From NCBI GenBank assembly GCA_964034945.1, contig OZ035960.1, positions 63,603,470-63,667,469 of the forward strand: DNA of 64,000 nt, in the 5' to 3' direction. Each line of letters starts with the position of its first letter. The first letter of the stretch is position 1. Position numbers and translations under genes: made by a program. The DNA is from Chrysopilus asiliformis. Its lineage: Eukaryota; Arthropoda; Insecta; Diptera; Rhagionidae. A model generated the notes under the pieces. That model made no database searches and was not told the DNA's origin. It was given only the letters and a program-made list of their open reading frames with translations. Shown piece after piece: positions 50,035-61,852 of this stretch.

Positions 50035-51793
50035 AATTAATACCGACGCAAAATTACGTAATTTTGAAGATTTTCGTAATTTTGAACGAAATCACGCTCG
50101 AAATCACGAAATTTCCAGTACATTAGCCTGTTTTCAAAATCACTAAAAGTTTGCAATTTCCACAAAATTAGGAACGAAATCAAGCAAAAACAATGAATAC
50201 AACCCTGCATCACTTATTCAGCTCTCTTGAGTACATCAGTTTTGACATTTGTGCTGGATTGGAAAGACGGAAATATAAGAAAAAGAAGCCGTGTTCCGCA
50301 CGCGAAGAGGATATATTAGTAAACCTGTGGTCTAAAAAAATAAATAAATGGACATGTTTATGATGCAGTTAAATATGAAATGGAAAATAATTGTTTATTT
50401 TCATTACAGATAATTTCCATTTTCGTCTAAAGTGTCTAATTCTGTTTGCACATATTTCATCGATGTTTTGAATTGTATTATTCATCATATTACTAAAATT
50501 CATAGTAATCCTACACAAACTTCCTCGATCCATTTTTGAACTAAAGTAGTTGAAATGTCAAACAAAATTACGTTAACCTCTGTGTGAACACTTTGGTTTA
50601 AGATCTAAATCATTTCGCAAAGTTACGTGATTTGGCCAGGGACGGGAAACGAAATAAAAAATCGTAACGTTATACATTTCGTTACGTAACGAAACTGAAC
50701 TTTTATTTCGTTACGTTATTTCGTTTTGTAACGATAAAAAATTTCATTTCGTTACGTTATAACGTTATATTTCGTTACACATTGTATGGAAACTGAAAAC
50801 AAAAAAACGCACTTTAATAATAGTTTGTCACAAAGTAATTCAGTTCAGTTTCCATAAAAATAAATTCTATAAAAAATAATAAAACTTAGCCAAATGAAAA
50901 TACAAATAAAAACAAAAAAATAGTGATTACTAAATTAAAAAATCGACATTTTGGTCAATATCAAAGATATAAAATTTTAGGCTATTTTGACGTCGCTGAT
51001 TCTGAGTCAGAGTTACTAAAAAGAAAATATTTTCGATACCAAAAAAGTTGCTTGAAAGATTTCCTTTTTCGTATCTCCAGAAGTAGAGGGAATCGGGCCA
51101 AAATAAAATCCGATTTATGTAAGACCACATCTATTAGTTTTCCATCAGTCGCAACTGTTACGGTACTCGTCAGTTTTCCATCAGTTTTTTACATCCAGTT
51201 AAGCGTTCACATCTATCAGTTGCGACTGACCGTTTTTTGTGAAAATTTTCCATTCATTTTGATTGTAGAGTTCAAAAAATACCAGTGGATAATAAAGAGA
51301 GAGAGAGTGTGTGTATGCATTATTATTGCATTAAGTTCAAAAAATAATATTTGGTTCGATTCTAATGCGATACGACTGACGCGAACGTTCACACAAATAA
51401 GTTTCCCATCAATTTCCCAAAAACTGATAGATGTGGCCCCTACATTAGAATCAAAATACGATTAAAAATACTACTCCCATATTTTTAATTATATTTTATG
51501 CAGGTGGCAGGTCTGTGGGGTTATACTTGATGAAATTTTGTGGAAAATTTCACAAAAATATAATAGGTACTGAACAAAACAAGGAAAAATTAATAAATAA
51601 CGAAAAAACGTAATATTTTATTTCGTTTTTCGTTACGTTTTTCGTTATTGTAACGAAATTGAATTTCTATAACGTTATAACGTAATTATGAAGAAATAGC
51701 CAGAAAATCATTTCGTTATTTCGTTATTTCGTTATTTCGTTACGTTACGATAACGTTTCCCATCCCTGGATTTTGCGTCGGTGTGAATTTAGT
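50035..51793 (+). mobile_element. MITE family 1, copy 2, interrupted
   Basis: Same family as 44375-44977. The first roughly 11 bases of the left terminus are missing (it begins CCGACGCAAAATTACG). The right end GTCGGTGTGAATTTAGT survives. It is split by a hAT element at 50637-51768. Confidence 0.78.
50637..51768. mobile_element. Non-autonomous hAT element nested in MITE family 1
   Basis: Ends CAGGGACGGGAAACG and, inverted, CAGGGATGGGAAACG. Flanks GATTTGGC (50629-50636) and GATTTTGC (51769-51776) form an 8-bp duplication with one mismatch. Removing it rejoins the MITE sequence. Subterminal blocks of CGTTACGTTA/TAACGAAA repeats line both ends (50660-50780, 51600-51755). The 180-codon frame inside is not recognised and is probably fortuitous. 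Confidence 0.85.
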
Positions 51794-52299
51794 ATAAGCG
51801 ACAATTAATCTAATAAAAAGTTATTCTAATTTCAAAAGTTGTAGTGCTAACTTGACGGACGTGAAATAATAGCGCAAAAGCATCTGCTTATCAATTTATT
51901 CTCCTCCGCGCCTCCAAGAAAAGAAAAGCCAACATGTAGCAAAATCTAGAACGGTTGACCATGTGCTTTGATGGATAAATGAACCAGCTCCTGGAAAAAG
52001 GGTTCGTTACCCCGAAAGGTCACCTTCACACAAGGGCTTCCAATCTTTCGCCTCCACGTGGAAAAATCCGAATTGGAGGAAAAAGTTTTCCAACAAAATG
52101 CCTCCGAGAAAATGCAATATAGAATGGACGATTCCGAAGAAATTCACTTTCAAATATACTTATTTGAAGAGAGTTCCAAAAAGGAGTGCAAGTTTAAATA
52201 AATCCACATTTAAAGAAAGTGCAACTTTTAAAGAAAATGCAAATTCTAAAGAAAGTGCAAATTCTCAAGAAAGCGCAAATTCTAAAAAAAAGTTCAAAT
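51794..52299. other. No gene; short low-complexity coding-like tract
   Basis: At 52205-52300 a 15- to 18-base unit (TCTAAAGAAAGTGCAAAT) is repeated about five times, giving an artificial K/E/S/A/N-rich frame. The rest shows nothing recognisable. Confidence 0.45.
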
Positions 52300-53165
52300 T
52301 CTAAAAAAAAATAAAAAAAAAATTTTTAAAAAAAAGCTTTTATTAAAAAAGAATGCACTAAAAAGAAAAAAAATAATTTTCTGGAAAAAATAATTTTGTA
52401 TCACAAATATAAAAGCTTTTTAAAAGCGAGATAAATTTTTATTTTATTGTTTTATGCTTTATCTCGCTTTTTAAAAGCTTTTATATTTGTGATACACAGC
52501 GTCCAGAAAATTATTTTTTTCTTTTTAGTGCATTCTTTTTTAATAAAAGCTTTTTTTAAAAAAAATTTTTTTATTTTTTTTTTATTTTGTTCTTTTTAGT
52601 CTTCGAATATATATCCTTACATTTGAGATGTCCTTACAGGCTTTTTAACTTGAGAATCGTATTCAGCGACCCCAAAAACCCCCAGAATAGATTTTTTTCC
52701 GGAAAATTTGGAGAAAAGGATAATCACGTTATCCTTACAGGACCTTCCGTTATCCTTACTGACTTTTTATTGGCAGATTCGGATTTAGCGACCTCAAAAA
52801 CCCCCAGAATAGATTTTTTTCCAGAAAATTTGGAGAAAAGGATAATCACGTTATCCTTACAGGACCTTCCGTTATCCTTACAGACTTTTTAATGACAGAT
52901 TCGGATTCAGCGACCTCAAAAATCCCCAGCATAGATTTTTTCCCGGAAAATTTGGAGAAAAGGATAATCACGTTATCCTTACAGGACCTTCCGTTATCCT
53001 TACAAGGACGAAGTAGTGAAAATATTGTATTGTCATCGGACTTATATAAGTGTGCAAAATTTCAAGTCAATCGGACGAGTGGAAGTGGGTCAAAATTGGG
53101 TTGCAAGATTTGATCTGACAGACAGACAAACAGACACGAAGGCAAGCTAAATAATAGCTTTTAAA
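52300..53165 (-). mobile_element. HINE-like element C (minus orientation)
   Basis: Read on the minus strand: head near 53165 (AAAAGCTATTATTTAGCTTG, TGTCTGTTTGTCTGTCTG), about three 122-bp units (53010 down to 52640), the 3' module with CCTGTAAGGACATCTCAAATG, then the palindrome. It is a complete short copy of the element plan seen in B, with fewer minisatellite units. Confidence 0.78.
52335..52555. repeat. Palindrome, about 95-bp arms, tail of element C
   Basis: Arms at about 52335-52434 and 52461-52555. Same family as the tails of B and D. The left arm carries a change (CTGGAAAAAATAATTTTGTATCA) that interrupts the pairing with GTGATACACAGCGTCCAG. Confidence 0.8.
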
Positions 53166-53354
53166 AAAAACATATATTTCGACGTTTTTTGAGAAGACCC
53201 GGATTGTTAAGTTGTAATTTTAAATTTAAATTCTGTGTAGTGTTTTGTAAATTTTACTTTTCTTGTAGTTTCTGGAAGTTAAGATTCCACAAAACCAAAT
53301 TTTGTGCAAAAATCTGTTTTTTTTTTAATAGAAAGTGGTAAGGTATTCGTTTTT

Positions 53355-53490
53355 ATACCCGTATGGTGAAACCAAAGGGTATATTAACTTTGCCTTACCG
53401 TTTGTAACGCCAAGATCCCATCATCGCACAAAAAAATGAATTACACCAGTGTGTTTAGAATGATAAAAATATTTAATTTCTGCATGTCCG
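53355..53490 (-). repeat. 3' end of the HINE-like repeat, inverted copy
   Basis: Inverted copy of 22733-22856: TTTTATACCCGTATGGTGAA, ACCAAAGGGTATATTAACTT, ATGAATTACACCAGTGTG, ending TTTCTGCATGTCC. It abuts the truncated head of element D at 53491. Confidence 0.7.
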
Positions 53491-53539
53491 TTTTGCACAC
53501 TTATATAAGTCCGATGACAATACAATGTTTTCACTACTT

Positions 53540-54150
53540 CGTCCTTGTAAGGATAACGGAAGATCCTGTAAGGATAACGTGATTATCCTTTTCTCCAAAT
53601 TTTCCGGGAAAAAATCTATTCTGGGGGTTTTTGGGGTCGCTGAATCCGAATCTGTCATTAAAAAGTCAGTAAGGATAACGGAAGGTCCTGTAAGGATAAC
53701 GTGATTATCCTTTTCTCCAAATTTTCCGGAAAAAATCTGTTCTGAGGGTTTTTGAGGTCGCTGAATCCGAATCTGTCATTAAAAAGTCAGTAAGGATAAC
53801 GGAAGGTCCTGTAAGGATAACGTGATTATCATTTTCTCCAAATTTTCCGGAAAAAAATCTATTCTGGGGGTTTTTGAGGTCGCTAAATCCGAATCTGCCA
53901 TTAAAAAGTCTGTAAGGATAACGGAATGTCCTGTAAGGATAACGTGATTATACCTTTCTCCAAATTTTCCGGAAAAAAATCTATTCTGGGGGTTTTTGGG
54001 GTCGCTGAATCCGAATCTGTCATTAAAAAGTCTGTAAGGATAACGGAAGGTCCTGTAAGGATAACGTGATTATCCTTTTCTCTAAATTTTCCGGAAAAAA
54101 ATCTGTTCTGGGGTTTTTGGGGTCGCTGAATCCGAATCTGTCATTAAAAT
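53540..54150 (+). repeat. 122-bp minisatellite, about 5 units (element D)
   Basis: Same unit as in A, B and C. The last unit ends in CTGTCATTAAAATTTTTTTA and leads into the promoter-side region. Variants include ATTATCATTTTC and ATTATACCTTTC, which weaken the hairpin stem. Confidence 0.85.
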
Positions 54151-54199
54151 TTTTTTATACCCTGTATCCTAAAACCAAAAGAATATTGTGACTTTGCTT

Positions 54200-54461
54200 T
54201 ATCACACACAGTCACACATTCATTAACAGTCATTAACGCACAGTCATTAACACACACAGTCATTATAACTAACACAAAAGTTCTGGCATCTGAGTGCGTT
54301 TGTAATCCCATTAAAACATCATTAGGTTTTCTCGTCGTGGCTCTCACTAAAACAACCTCGTTAGGTTTTCTCTTCGTGGCTCTCACTAAACACAACTAAT
54401 TGTTCTTTTCCCCTCAATTGAGTGAGAAAGTTATTTAGTAATTTAGTAATAAATTTAAATA
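54200..54461 (+). repeat. Short tandem repeats upstream of the Rep start
   Basis: CAGTCATTAACACA-type units repeat about four times at 54208-54265. A 37-bp duplication, TTAGGTTTTCTCGTCGTGGC and its copy with CTTCGTGGC, lies at about 54322-54392. This differs completely from the region before Rep in element A, so the two coding copies have unrelated leader sequences. Confidence 0.65.
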
Positions 54462-57400
54462 ATGCAAAGTGCAAAGGGAGAAACTGTAACGCAAAGAAAA
54501 CGACGGTTGGAGAAGGCTCCTCGTAAATTTCAGGAAAAGCGGGCAGCCGAAGATGAAGATGCTAAGCGTTCACGCCAAGACAAACAGCGGCGAGAATCAA
54601 GGCAACACCGACAATCTCGCGTTGAACAAAACAGGAAACATAAATTTGATGTTAGAGCCTCAGAAACACCAGAGCAACATGCAGCACGACTACAAGCCGT
54701 CAGACAGCATACATCACAAGCTAGAGCCAAAGAAACACCAGAGCAAAATGCAGCACGACTACAAGCCGACAGACAGCACACATCACAAGCTAGAGCCAAA
54801 GAAACACCAGAGCAAAATGCAGCACGACTACAAGCCGACAGACACCATACATCACAAGCTAGAGCCAAAGAAACACCAGAGCAACATGCAGCACGACAGG
54901 AACAAGCTCGCTTACGACATCAACAATTGAATGCCGGAATTGTGGCATTTCAAACAGCCATCTATACATTCTGCGATCGCTTTTGTGAAGTTTGCACCAA
55001 GCGATGCTATCCCAATCAAGTCGCTACATGTAGACCGAGTGTCACTGCCATGATATACTTGCCACCTGAGTTGTCACTCAAACAATGTTTGCTCGTGTGC
55101 CACCGCTGCAAGACTCACCTAACCAGCAAGAAAACTACACATCCGTCAAAAGCATATTGGAACAACATGCAACCAGGAGATATACCTGAAGTAATTCAAG
55201 TATTATCACAAGCCGAACAGCGATTATTGGCAAGAATAACACCATTTGTCAAAGTAGTGAAGTATCACGGACGATTTGGACAATATGGTTTCCGTGGACA
55301 AGCAGTACTATTTGCCCAGGACATCTTCGAAGTTAGTGAGAAGCTACCAAATATGTTGCCAAGATCAACACAGAATTCTGGGATCGTTGTTATAACCGAA
55401 TATCTTGAGAACCTAAACATCACAAGAGAGTTCTCAATATGCAGGCCAAAACTGCTGTATGCGCTACGGTGGCTAATCGCTAACAACCCATTATACCGAG
55501 ATGTCATTGTCGACCAAGACGTACAAATTAATGAGCAAGATTTGATACGAGTTGTTGATACACCACCAGAAGATGAAGCAATCAATACGCTACAGCAAGA
55601 AAGAGCATACAAGTCAATTGGAGATATATCCAGAATTATACGCGCTTCATGGCACCAAGCACAACACAGTTTCTTCACATCGGGATGGGCTGGAGCGCAG
55701 TGCTGTGTAATTACACAATTATGCAATTGCATTATCGAACATCGTACGAGCAATCATACTTCCGCCACGATTATGGAACCGGGATATCTTGGATAGGAAC
55801 ATGATCCAGGGTGATGAAATGTACGCTGCCATACAATCAGCCTCAAACAACAATCCTAATGCCTATCCTATTCCTCATAGTGGATACTTTGCCGTACGTA
55901 ACTTCGATGTCATCAAGAGAGACTTCAATATGTTCCACAACACATTCACCATGGATTATAATAAAGACCCAGCACTCTATGGAAGTCTTCAAGATTCTGA
56001 GAATCATACCATTGGCATCACACTACGAGAAGCTTTGCGGGTCCTATTTGCCAATCATAATACAGGAATACTAATAGCAGAATCAAAGTCATTTGGAGTA
56101 CTGTATTACGATAACAAATACTACTTCACCGATTCACATTCATGCGGACCAAAAGGCGCCAGTGCAGCAAATGGAAAGGCATGTATCATAGAATCCGACA
56201 ACATCGAAGAGCTTCATAGAGTTTGTAAGCGAGCTACGCGTTTACGCAATGTTCAGTACACCTTGGATTACATTGATGTGCAACTAAAGACTGACATAAC
56301 CACAACAGGACAACACTTGGAATTGGACAGGGAGGCGATACCACAACAAGAGGCAACACCAACTGCTCCCGTACAAAAACAAATGGAGTCAATACCAACA
56401 CAAACATCCGTGATGGCTGCCATAGATTGTAACCAGCCAGATGTGGATGACGAGTTGCAGGTATCGGAGAATGTCAACGAAATCATCCGCAAGACAAAGG
56501 ATAATATCGTGAATGAGGCACACGAATTGAAAGCTGAAGAGTTTGCATGGTTCTACCTTTTCCCCTATGGTAGAAATGGCTTGAAGGAAAACAGATCTGT
56601 AAATATATCACCGCTTGACTACTTCCAATATAGAATATTGGGTAGCGATACAAGATTCGAACGCAATGACTATCTATTCTATGCGTTATCCATGTTTGAA
56701 TATCACAGAGCTAAATCCACAATTGCAGCATGCGGTAAGAAGATTGAAGGGCAAGAAGGAAGGATCGAAGACGTCCACCTCTATATGAAGAATTTGCGAG
56801 GATCATCAGCATACTGGCGCACGGCTCTGAACGAGTTAATAGCACAAATAAGATGTCTGGGTCCACCTACCTACTTCGTCACCTTCAGCTGTAACGATCT
56901 CAACTGGCTGGATATGAGAAAAGCTCTCCTTATAGCTGATGGAAGACCTCATGATGACCCCGCTGAACTTGATGTGCAAGCTACGCAATCCCTAATTGAG
57001 CAATATCCGGTCGTTGTAAGCCGCCATTTTATGATTAGAGTCAACGCCCTTATTAAGTTTATCCACAACAATCATGAAGTGTTCGGAGGACAAGTGGAGG
57101 ATTACTGGTGGAGAATCTTCACATGTTAACATGGATTAAGGATCACAGATCCTTTGACACTGTGGAGGGCATCCAACAACTTGACAAAGTGTGTTCGTGT
57201 GAGATGCCACCAGAAGATACACAATTACGGGAGATTGTAAAAAAATGCCAGATTCATCACCATACACATACATGTTACAAGACTGGGACATCAACCTGCA
57301 GATTTAGCTTCCCCCGTCAAGAATGTTCTGAGACCCGTATCGGCGCTCATTCATCAGATGACTTCATAAGAAGTGGAGGACGAATATGCCTGTTGAAACG

Positions 57401-59752
57401 TCGAAGGAAGCTGGATGGGTTAACAACTACAACCCACAACTCTTGAAGCTATGGAAAGGTAATATGGATATCCAACCATGTGGATCGAACGAGGCTATAG
57501 CATTCTACATCGCCAAATACATGTCAAAGTCAGAGCCTACTGAACTTAACGCCAGCATAGCACAAGCGATTCGTCTCATACAGCGGGAAGAGTCAGACCC
57601 TTCAAGAAAACTTTTCAAAATCTGTATGCGAATACTAAAGGAACGAGAAGTCTCAGCTTGTGAATGCGCCTATAGACTCAGCCACATCAATATGCGTAAT
57701 AGCTCAAGAAAAACTGTATTTCTCAATACTCGCAAGCCAGATCAACGTTACAGAGTACTGAGATTTGATGAGTTAAATAGAGCTACTGGATACTGTAGCA
57801 ACATCTTCGAGAGATATGAGAAACGTCCACTGGAACATGAAGATTATGATTTCCATAACATGAGCTTGACTGAGTTTGCAATGCTCTTCGAACCATACTA
57901 CAATAAACAATATGAGAACGAGGATGAAGATGCTTCCGAACCTGAACAACACCAACGAAGGAAATTAATTCAGCTTACAGATACTTCAAAAATGACTATC
58001 AGAAATGTACCAGCAGTTATACGAGTACCACACTTTGTTGCTTCTGCAGATCCTGAGAACTACTACTATAGTCTCCTTGTACAATACATGCCATATCGAT
58101 TAGAAGATGAGCTCCTGGAAGACTTCGGCACAGCAAGAGAAGCCTTTCTTGCACGTGAGGAACGCCTGAAAGAAATTAGTAAGCTCATGGAGCAATTCAG
58201 AGAGCGAGATAGGCAACTGGAGAATGCATTTAACCAGGCACATGCATTCGAGATCCTAGACCAGGTACTACCAATTGATATGGAACAGGAATTAGAAGAA
58301 GAACTTCCGGATCAGGCAATGAGTGATGAACAGTTCCAGACCGCACAACAAGCGATGAATCTAGGCCAACGAGAAATATTTATCAATGTAACTCGCAGCA
58401 TACAAGAACAAATCACCGGAAGTTACCATCGACAGAGACTGTTCATCACAGGTGGAGCAGGTACCGGCAAGACATTCGTGTTCAACGTTCTCAAGAACCA
58501 AGTCAACCGATGTTATGGAAAGCAAGCGGTCAAAGTTGGAGCCCTTACTGGAGTAGCAGCGCAAATAGTAGGCGGAACTACATTGCACAGTCTGCTAAAG
58601 TTGCCAGTTCAGAAAGATGGTAGACTTGTCAACATGCCACATCTGACTGGTAACTTCCTCAGAACGATGCGCATGCAATGGAAAAACATTGAGTTCCTCT
58701 TCATAGATGAGATCTCCATGGTCCCCTACGAGATGTTATGCATGATAGACTCACGTCTGAAACAAGTAAAAAATAGCGAAGAACGGAGGAATCAACGTGC
58801 TCCTCTTTGGTGACTTGTTGCAATTACCGCCAGTTAGAGGAAATCAAGTGTTCAACCAACCAGCTCGATTAGCTCCCGCAACGAACTTGTGGAGGCTATT
58901 CACATTGATTGAATTAAAGCAGAATATGAGGCAACACAAAGACACCACATTTGCAGATATTCTTAATTCGCTACGAGTTGGACAACTTCGTTCTGAGCAT
59001 CTAGCGGTGTTACTTGGCAAAGTAAACAATGAAGCAACTGGCGAATTTTCATTAGAGAAGGCCCTGCGGATCTACTCAACAAATCAACAAGTAGATGACC
59101 ATAACAAAGCAGTCCTACAACACTACAGAGAACAAAATACCGAAATATTTAAAATTATAGCACAGGACAAACTGGGAGATACAACACGAAACATCGGAAA
59201 TGTGGACTTAAACAGTCTATTATCAGCTGATATTAACAAAACTGGAGGCTTGCCAAAGGAGTTGGAGATATTTGTGGGAGCCAAAGTGATGCTGAGATCT
59301 AACATCGATGTCGCTAAAGGATTGGTCAACGGTGCAATAGGAAATATAACGGAAATCGTCTGGCCGCACTATCGCAGGGCACAATTGTATGATGCAGACA
59401 TCCCCTCAGTTAGAGTAGATTTTGGTAGAGACGGAATCCACCTAATACAATCAACATCGGTACAATTCCCAGCAAAATACAGCTACGGTACTGCAGAAAG
59501 AAGAATGCTTCCGCTGATATTGTCCTGGGCCTCAACAGTGCATAAAATGCAAGGTAGCACTATTGACCACGGTGTAGTATATTTAGGCTCGCAGATGGTC
59601 AGGCATATGTAGCACTTAGTAGAGTTAGATCCCTCAATGGTCTGCAAATTGATGAGTTGGACTGCTCCAAGTTAACCGGAACTAAGCCTTGCAACAATGA
59701 TGCATTAGCTGAAATGGAGCGTATGAGATTTTACCGCCCACCAAACATATAG
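54462..59752 (+). pseudogene. Helitron Rep-helicase, five frameshifts, damaged HUH site
   Basis: Starts at ATG 54462 and ends TAG near 59752. Comparison with element A places the lesions as follows: a roughly 16-nt insertion at about 55711-55735; a 28-nt deletion at about 57117, which removes the codons before LHML and so the first histidine of HUH; a 1-nt loss near 57400; a 5-nt loss near 58785; and a 10-nt loss near 59592. The tyrosine motif FYIAKYMSK (about 57503), Walker A GGAGTGKT (about 58455), FLFIDEIS and the Rep-helicase junction (intact here, LLVQYMPYR near 58080) can all be read. The N-terminal 23-residue repeat has four units (54655-54905) with KETPEQN variants. No active product is possible. 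Its value is that it shows the uninterrupted fusion lost in A. Confidence 0.88.
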
Positions 59753-60211
59753 GATTTAGGATTGAATGACTTCGCCCAATGTTGAATATGAATCCCATAG
59801 TGCTCTTGTTATAAATACCAAAAATTGGATACAACGACAAGCGCTGTACAAATGTAAATATACATACAAGCTAAATACAAAATATGGGTAGGCGGCTTTT
59901 TGTCATTGTATAATTAGGTTTTAAATTTTTTTTATATAAAAATTATTATTACATAGAAAATTTTTAAAAAGATAAAACAACTTTTTTTTGGAAAAATTTA
60001 GTATTTAACATTTTCCCCAACTTCGTCATTGTAAGGATAAGAGACGGACCTGAAAGGATAACGTCATTATACTTTTACTCAAGGGTGTTTTTGGGGTCGC
60101 TGAATACGATTCTCAAGTTAAAAAGCCTGTAAGGACATCTCAAATGTAAGGATATATATTCGAAGACTAAAAAGAACAAAATAAAAAAAATAAAAAAAAA
60201 TTTAAAAAAAA

Positions 60212-60427
60212 AGCTTTTATTAAAAAAGAATGCACTAAAAAGAAAAAAATAATTTTCTGGACATTGTGTATCACAAATATAAAGGCTTTTAAAAAGCGAG
60301 ATAAAGCATAAAACAATAAAATAAAAATTTATCTCGCTTTTAAAAAGCTTTTATATTTGTGATACACAACGTCCAGAAAATTATTTTTTTCTTTTTAGTG
60401 CATTCTTTTTTAATAAAAGCTTTTTTT
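60212..60427. repeat. Palindrome, about 95-bp arms, tail of element D
   Basis: Arms at about 60212-60304 and 60329-60427 with GGACATTGTGTATCACAAAT and its near-inverse. Small differences between the arms (GGACATTG against the inverse of CAACGTCC) show slight decay. Ends in an A/T run to about 60475. Confidence 0.85.
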
Positions 60428-60475
60428 TAAAAAAAAATTTTTTATTTTTTTTTTATTTTTTTTTTAAATTTGAAC

Positions 60476-60833
60476 TAGGTACTTGTTCGAATTTCCACTA
60501 ACCAAATGGCAAGAAAAATTTTTGGTAGAGATTTTTGCAGGCCAAATTATATTAGTTTATTTTTCCTAATGTAGTTGTGGCCAAAGATTATTTTTTTCTC
60601 TTACACACCTTTCTGCATATTTCTGCTAATACAGATTTATAGTTATAAAAAAAATCGAAATATTTCATATAATCCAATATATATACCAGTATACATTTAT
60701 ATGTTTTGTATATCATTGGATATAATTGGATGGACCACGAGTTATTATCGGGTAGTCTGACAGTAGACATTTTCTCTTTCAATTCGCCGGTAAGATATCG
60801 ATTTTGTCATTTTGATATCAAGTTTCAGGTAAT
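60476..60833. other. No recognisable feature
   Basis: AT-rich segment between element D and the next MITE. No frame or repeat of note. Confidence 0.45.
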
Positions 60834-61445
60834 ACTAAGTTCAGACCGACACAAAATCACGTAATTTTGAAGATTTTCGTAATTTTGAACGAAATCTTGC
60901 TCGAAATCACGAGATTTCCAGTACATTAACCTGTTTTCAAAAATCACTAAAAGTATGCAATTTCCACAAAATTACGAACGAAATCAAGCAAAAACAATGA
61001 ATACAACCCTGCATCACTCATTCAGCTCTCTTGAGTACATCAGTTTTGACATTTGTGCTGGATTGGAACGACGGAGATATAAGAAAAAGAAGCCGTATTC
61101 CGCACGCGAAGAGGATATATTAGTAAACAACGTACGCGGGGCAAAAAAAAATGGACCTGTTTTTGATGCGATTAGATATGAAATGGAAAATAATTGTTTA
61201 TTTTCATTACAGATAATTTCCATTGTCGTCTAAAGTGTCTAATTCTGTTTGCACATATTTGATCGATGTTTTGAATTGTATTATTCATCATATTACTAAA
61301 ATTCATAGCAATCCTACACTAAAATTCATAGCAATCCTGTAGTTGAAATGTGAAACAAAATTACCTTAACCTCTGTGTGAACACTTTGGTTTAAGTTCTA
61401 AATCATTTCGCAAAATTACGTGATTTTGTGTCGGTCTGACTTAGT
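60834..61445 (+). mobile_element. MITE family 1, copy 3 (about 612 bp)
   Basis: Ends ACTAAGTTCAGACCGACACA and GTCGGTCTGACTTAGT (inverted), flanked by AATA/ATAAG. The interior matches copies 1 and 2, including TGCATCACTCATTCAGCTCT, and has a local insertion AACAACGTACGCGGGGC (about 61125-61142) not seen in the others. Confidence 0.78.
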
Positions 61446-61852
61446 ATAAGTTACAATAGTATTTTAGATTAACAAAGTGGAAATATTTTCTAGCAAATCA
61501 GTTTCGTGTTTTTGTAAAAAAAAAATCCGGCAAATTAGTGTTTTTTATGGTTTTAGAGTGTTTTTTCTTAGCCGGTTAAGGAAATTAATGCCTATTTGTT
61601 CGCGAGCAAAATTTTGAGATTTGTTTCGCAAAAAAGCTAGTTTTTTATCCGATATTTGAGTGAATCCGTGGAAAAACTTTATGTTAGAAAATATTTTTGT
61701 CGTGTTATTGTAATTTGTTTCCCACCAAGTGAAAAAAAGGCGGTAAGGGCCTTTATTTTGGTGGGGTTAGATAATTTTTTTAAACTTACAAAACGTCGTT
61801 GTCTTAAGGTTTATTTCACGAGTTCGGATTACTAAAAATTAAAAATTCCGCG
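61446..61852. other. No recognisable feature
   Basis: Could be the upstream region of the THAP-domain segment that follows. No motif is visible. Confidence 0.4.

Larger units (their letters stand above)
53491..60475 (+). mobile_element. Helitron/Helentron-like element D (coding, decayed)
   Basis: The head is truncated (it begins CGTTTTGCACACTTATATAA instead of the full AAAAGCTTTT head). Five 122-bp units, a repeat-rich upstream region, the Rep-helicase pseudogene 54462-59752, one partial 122-bp unit plus the 3' module (60010-60165), and the palindrome at 60212-60427 follow. The coding region is closely similar to element A at the nucleotide level, but element D keeps the 3' module that A lacks. 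Confidence 0.8.

Noticed and set aside
50923..51465. 180-codon frame inside the nested hAT element
   Set aside because: No similarity to hAT transposase or other families, composition is AT-rich and patchy, and the element is otherwise non-coding.
52098..52304. 68-codon K/E/S/A/N repeat protein
   Set aside because: It results from a short nucleotide tandem repeat next to element C. No support for expression.
5226..54150. CRISPR-like array because of regularly spaced repeats
   Set aside because: The whole 122-bp unit repeats, including the would-be spacers, and the setting is an insect transposon. It is a minisatellite.
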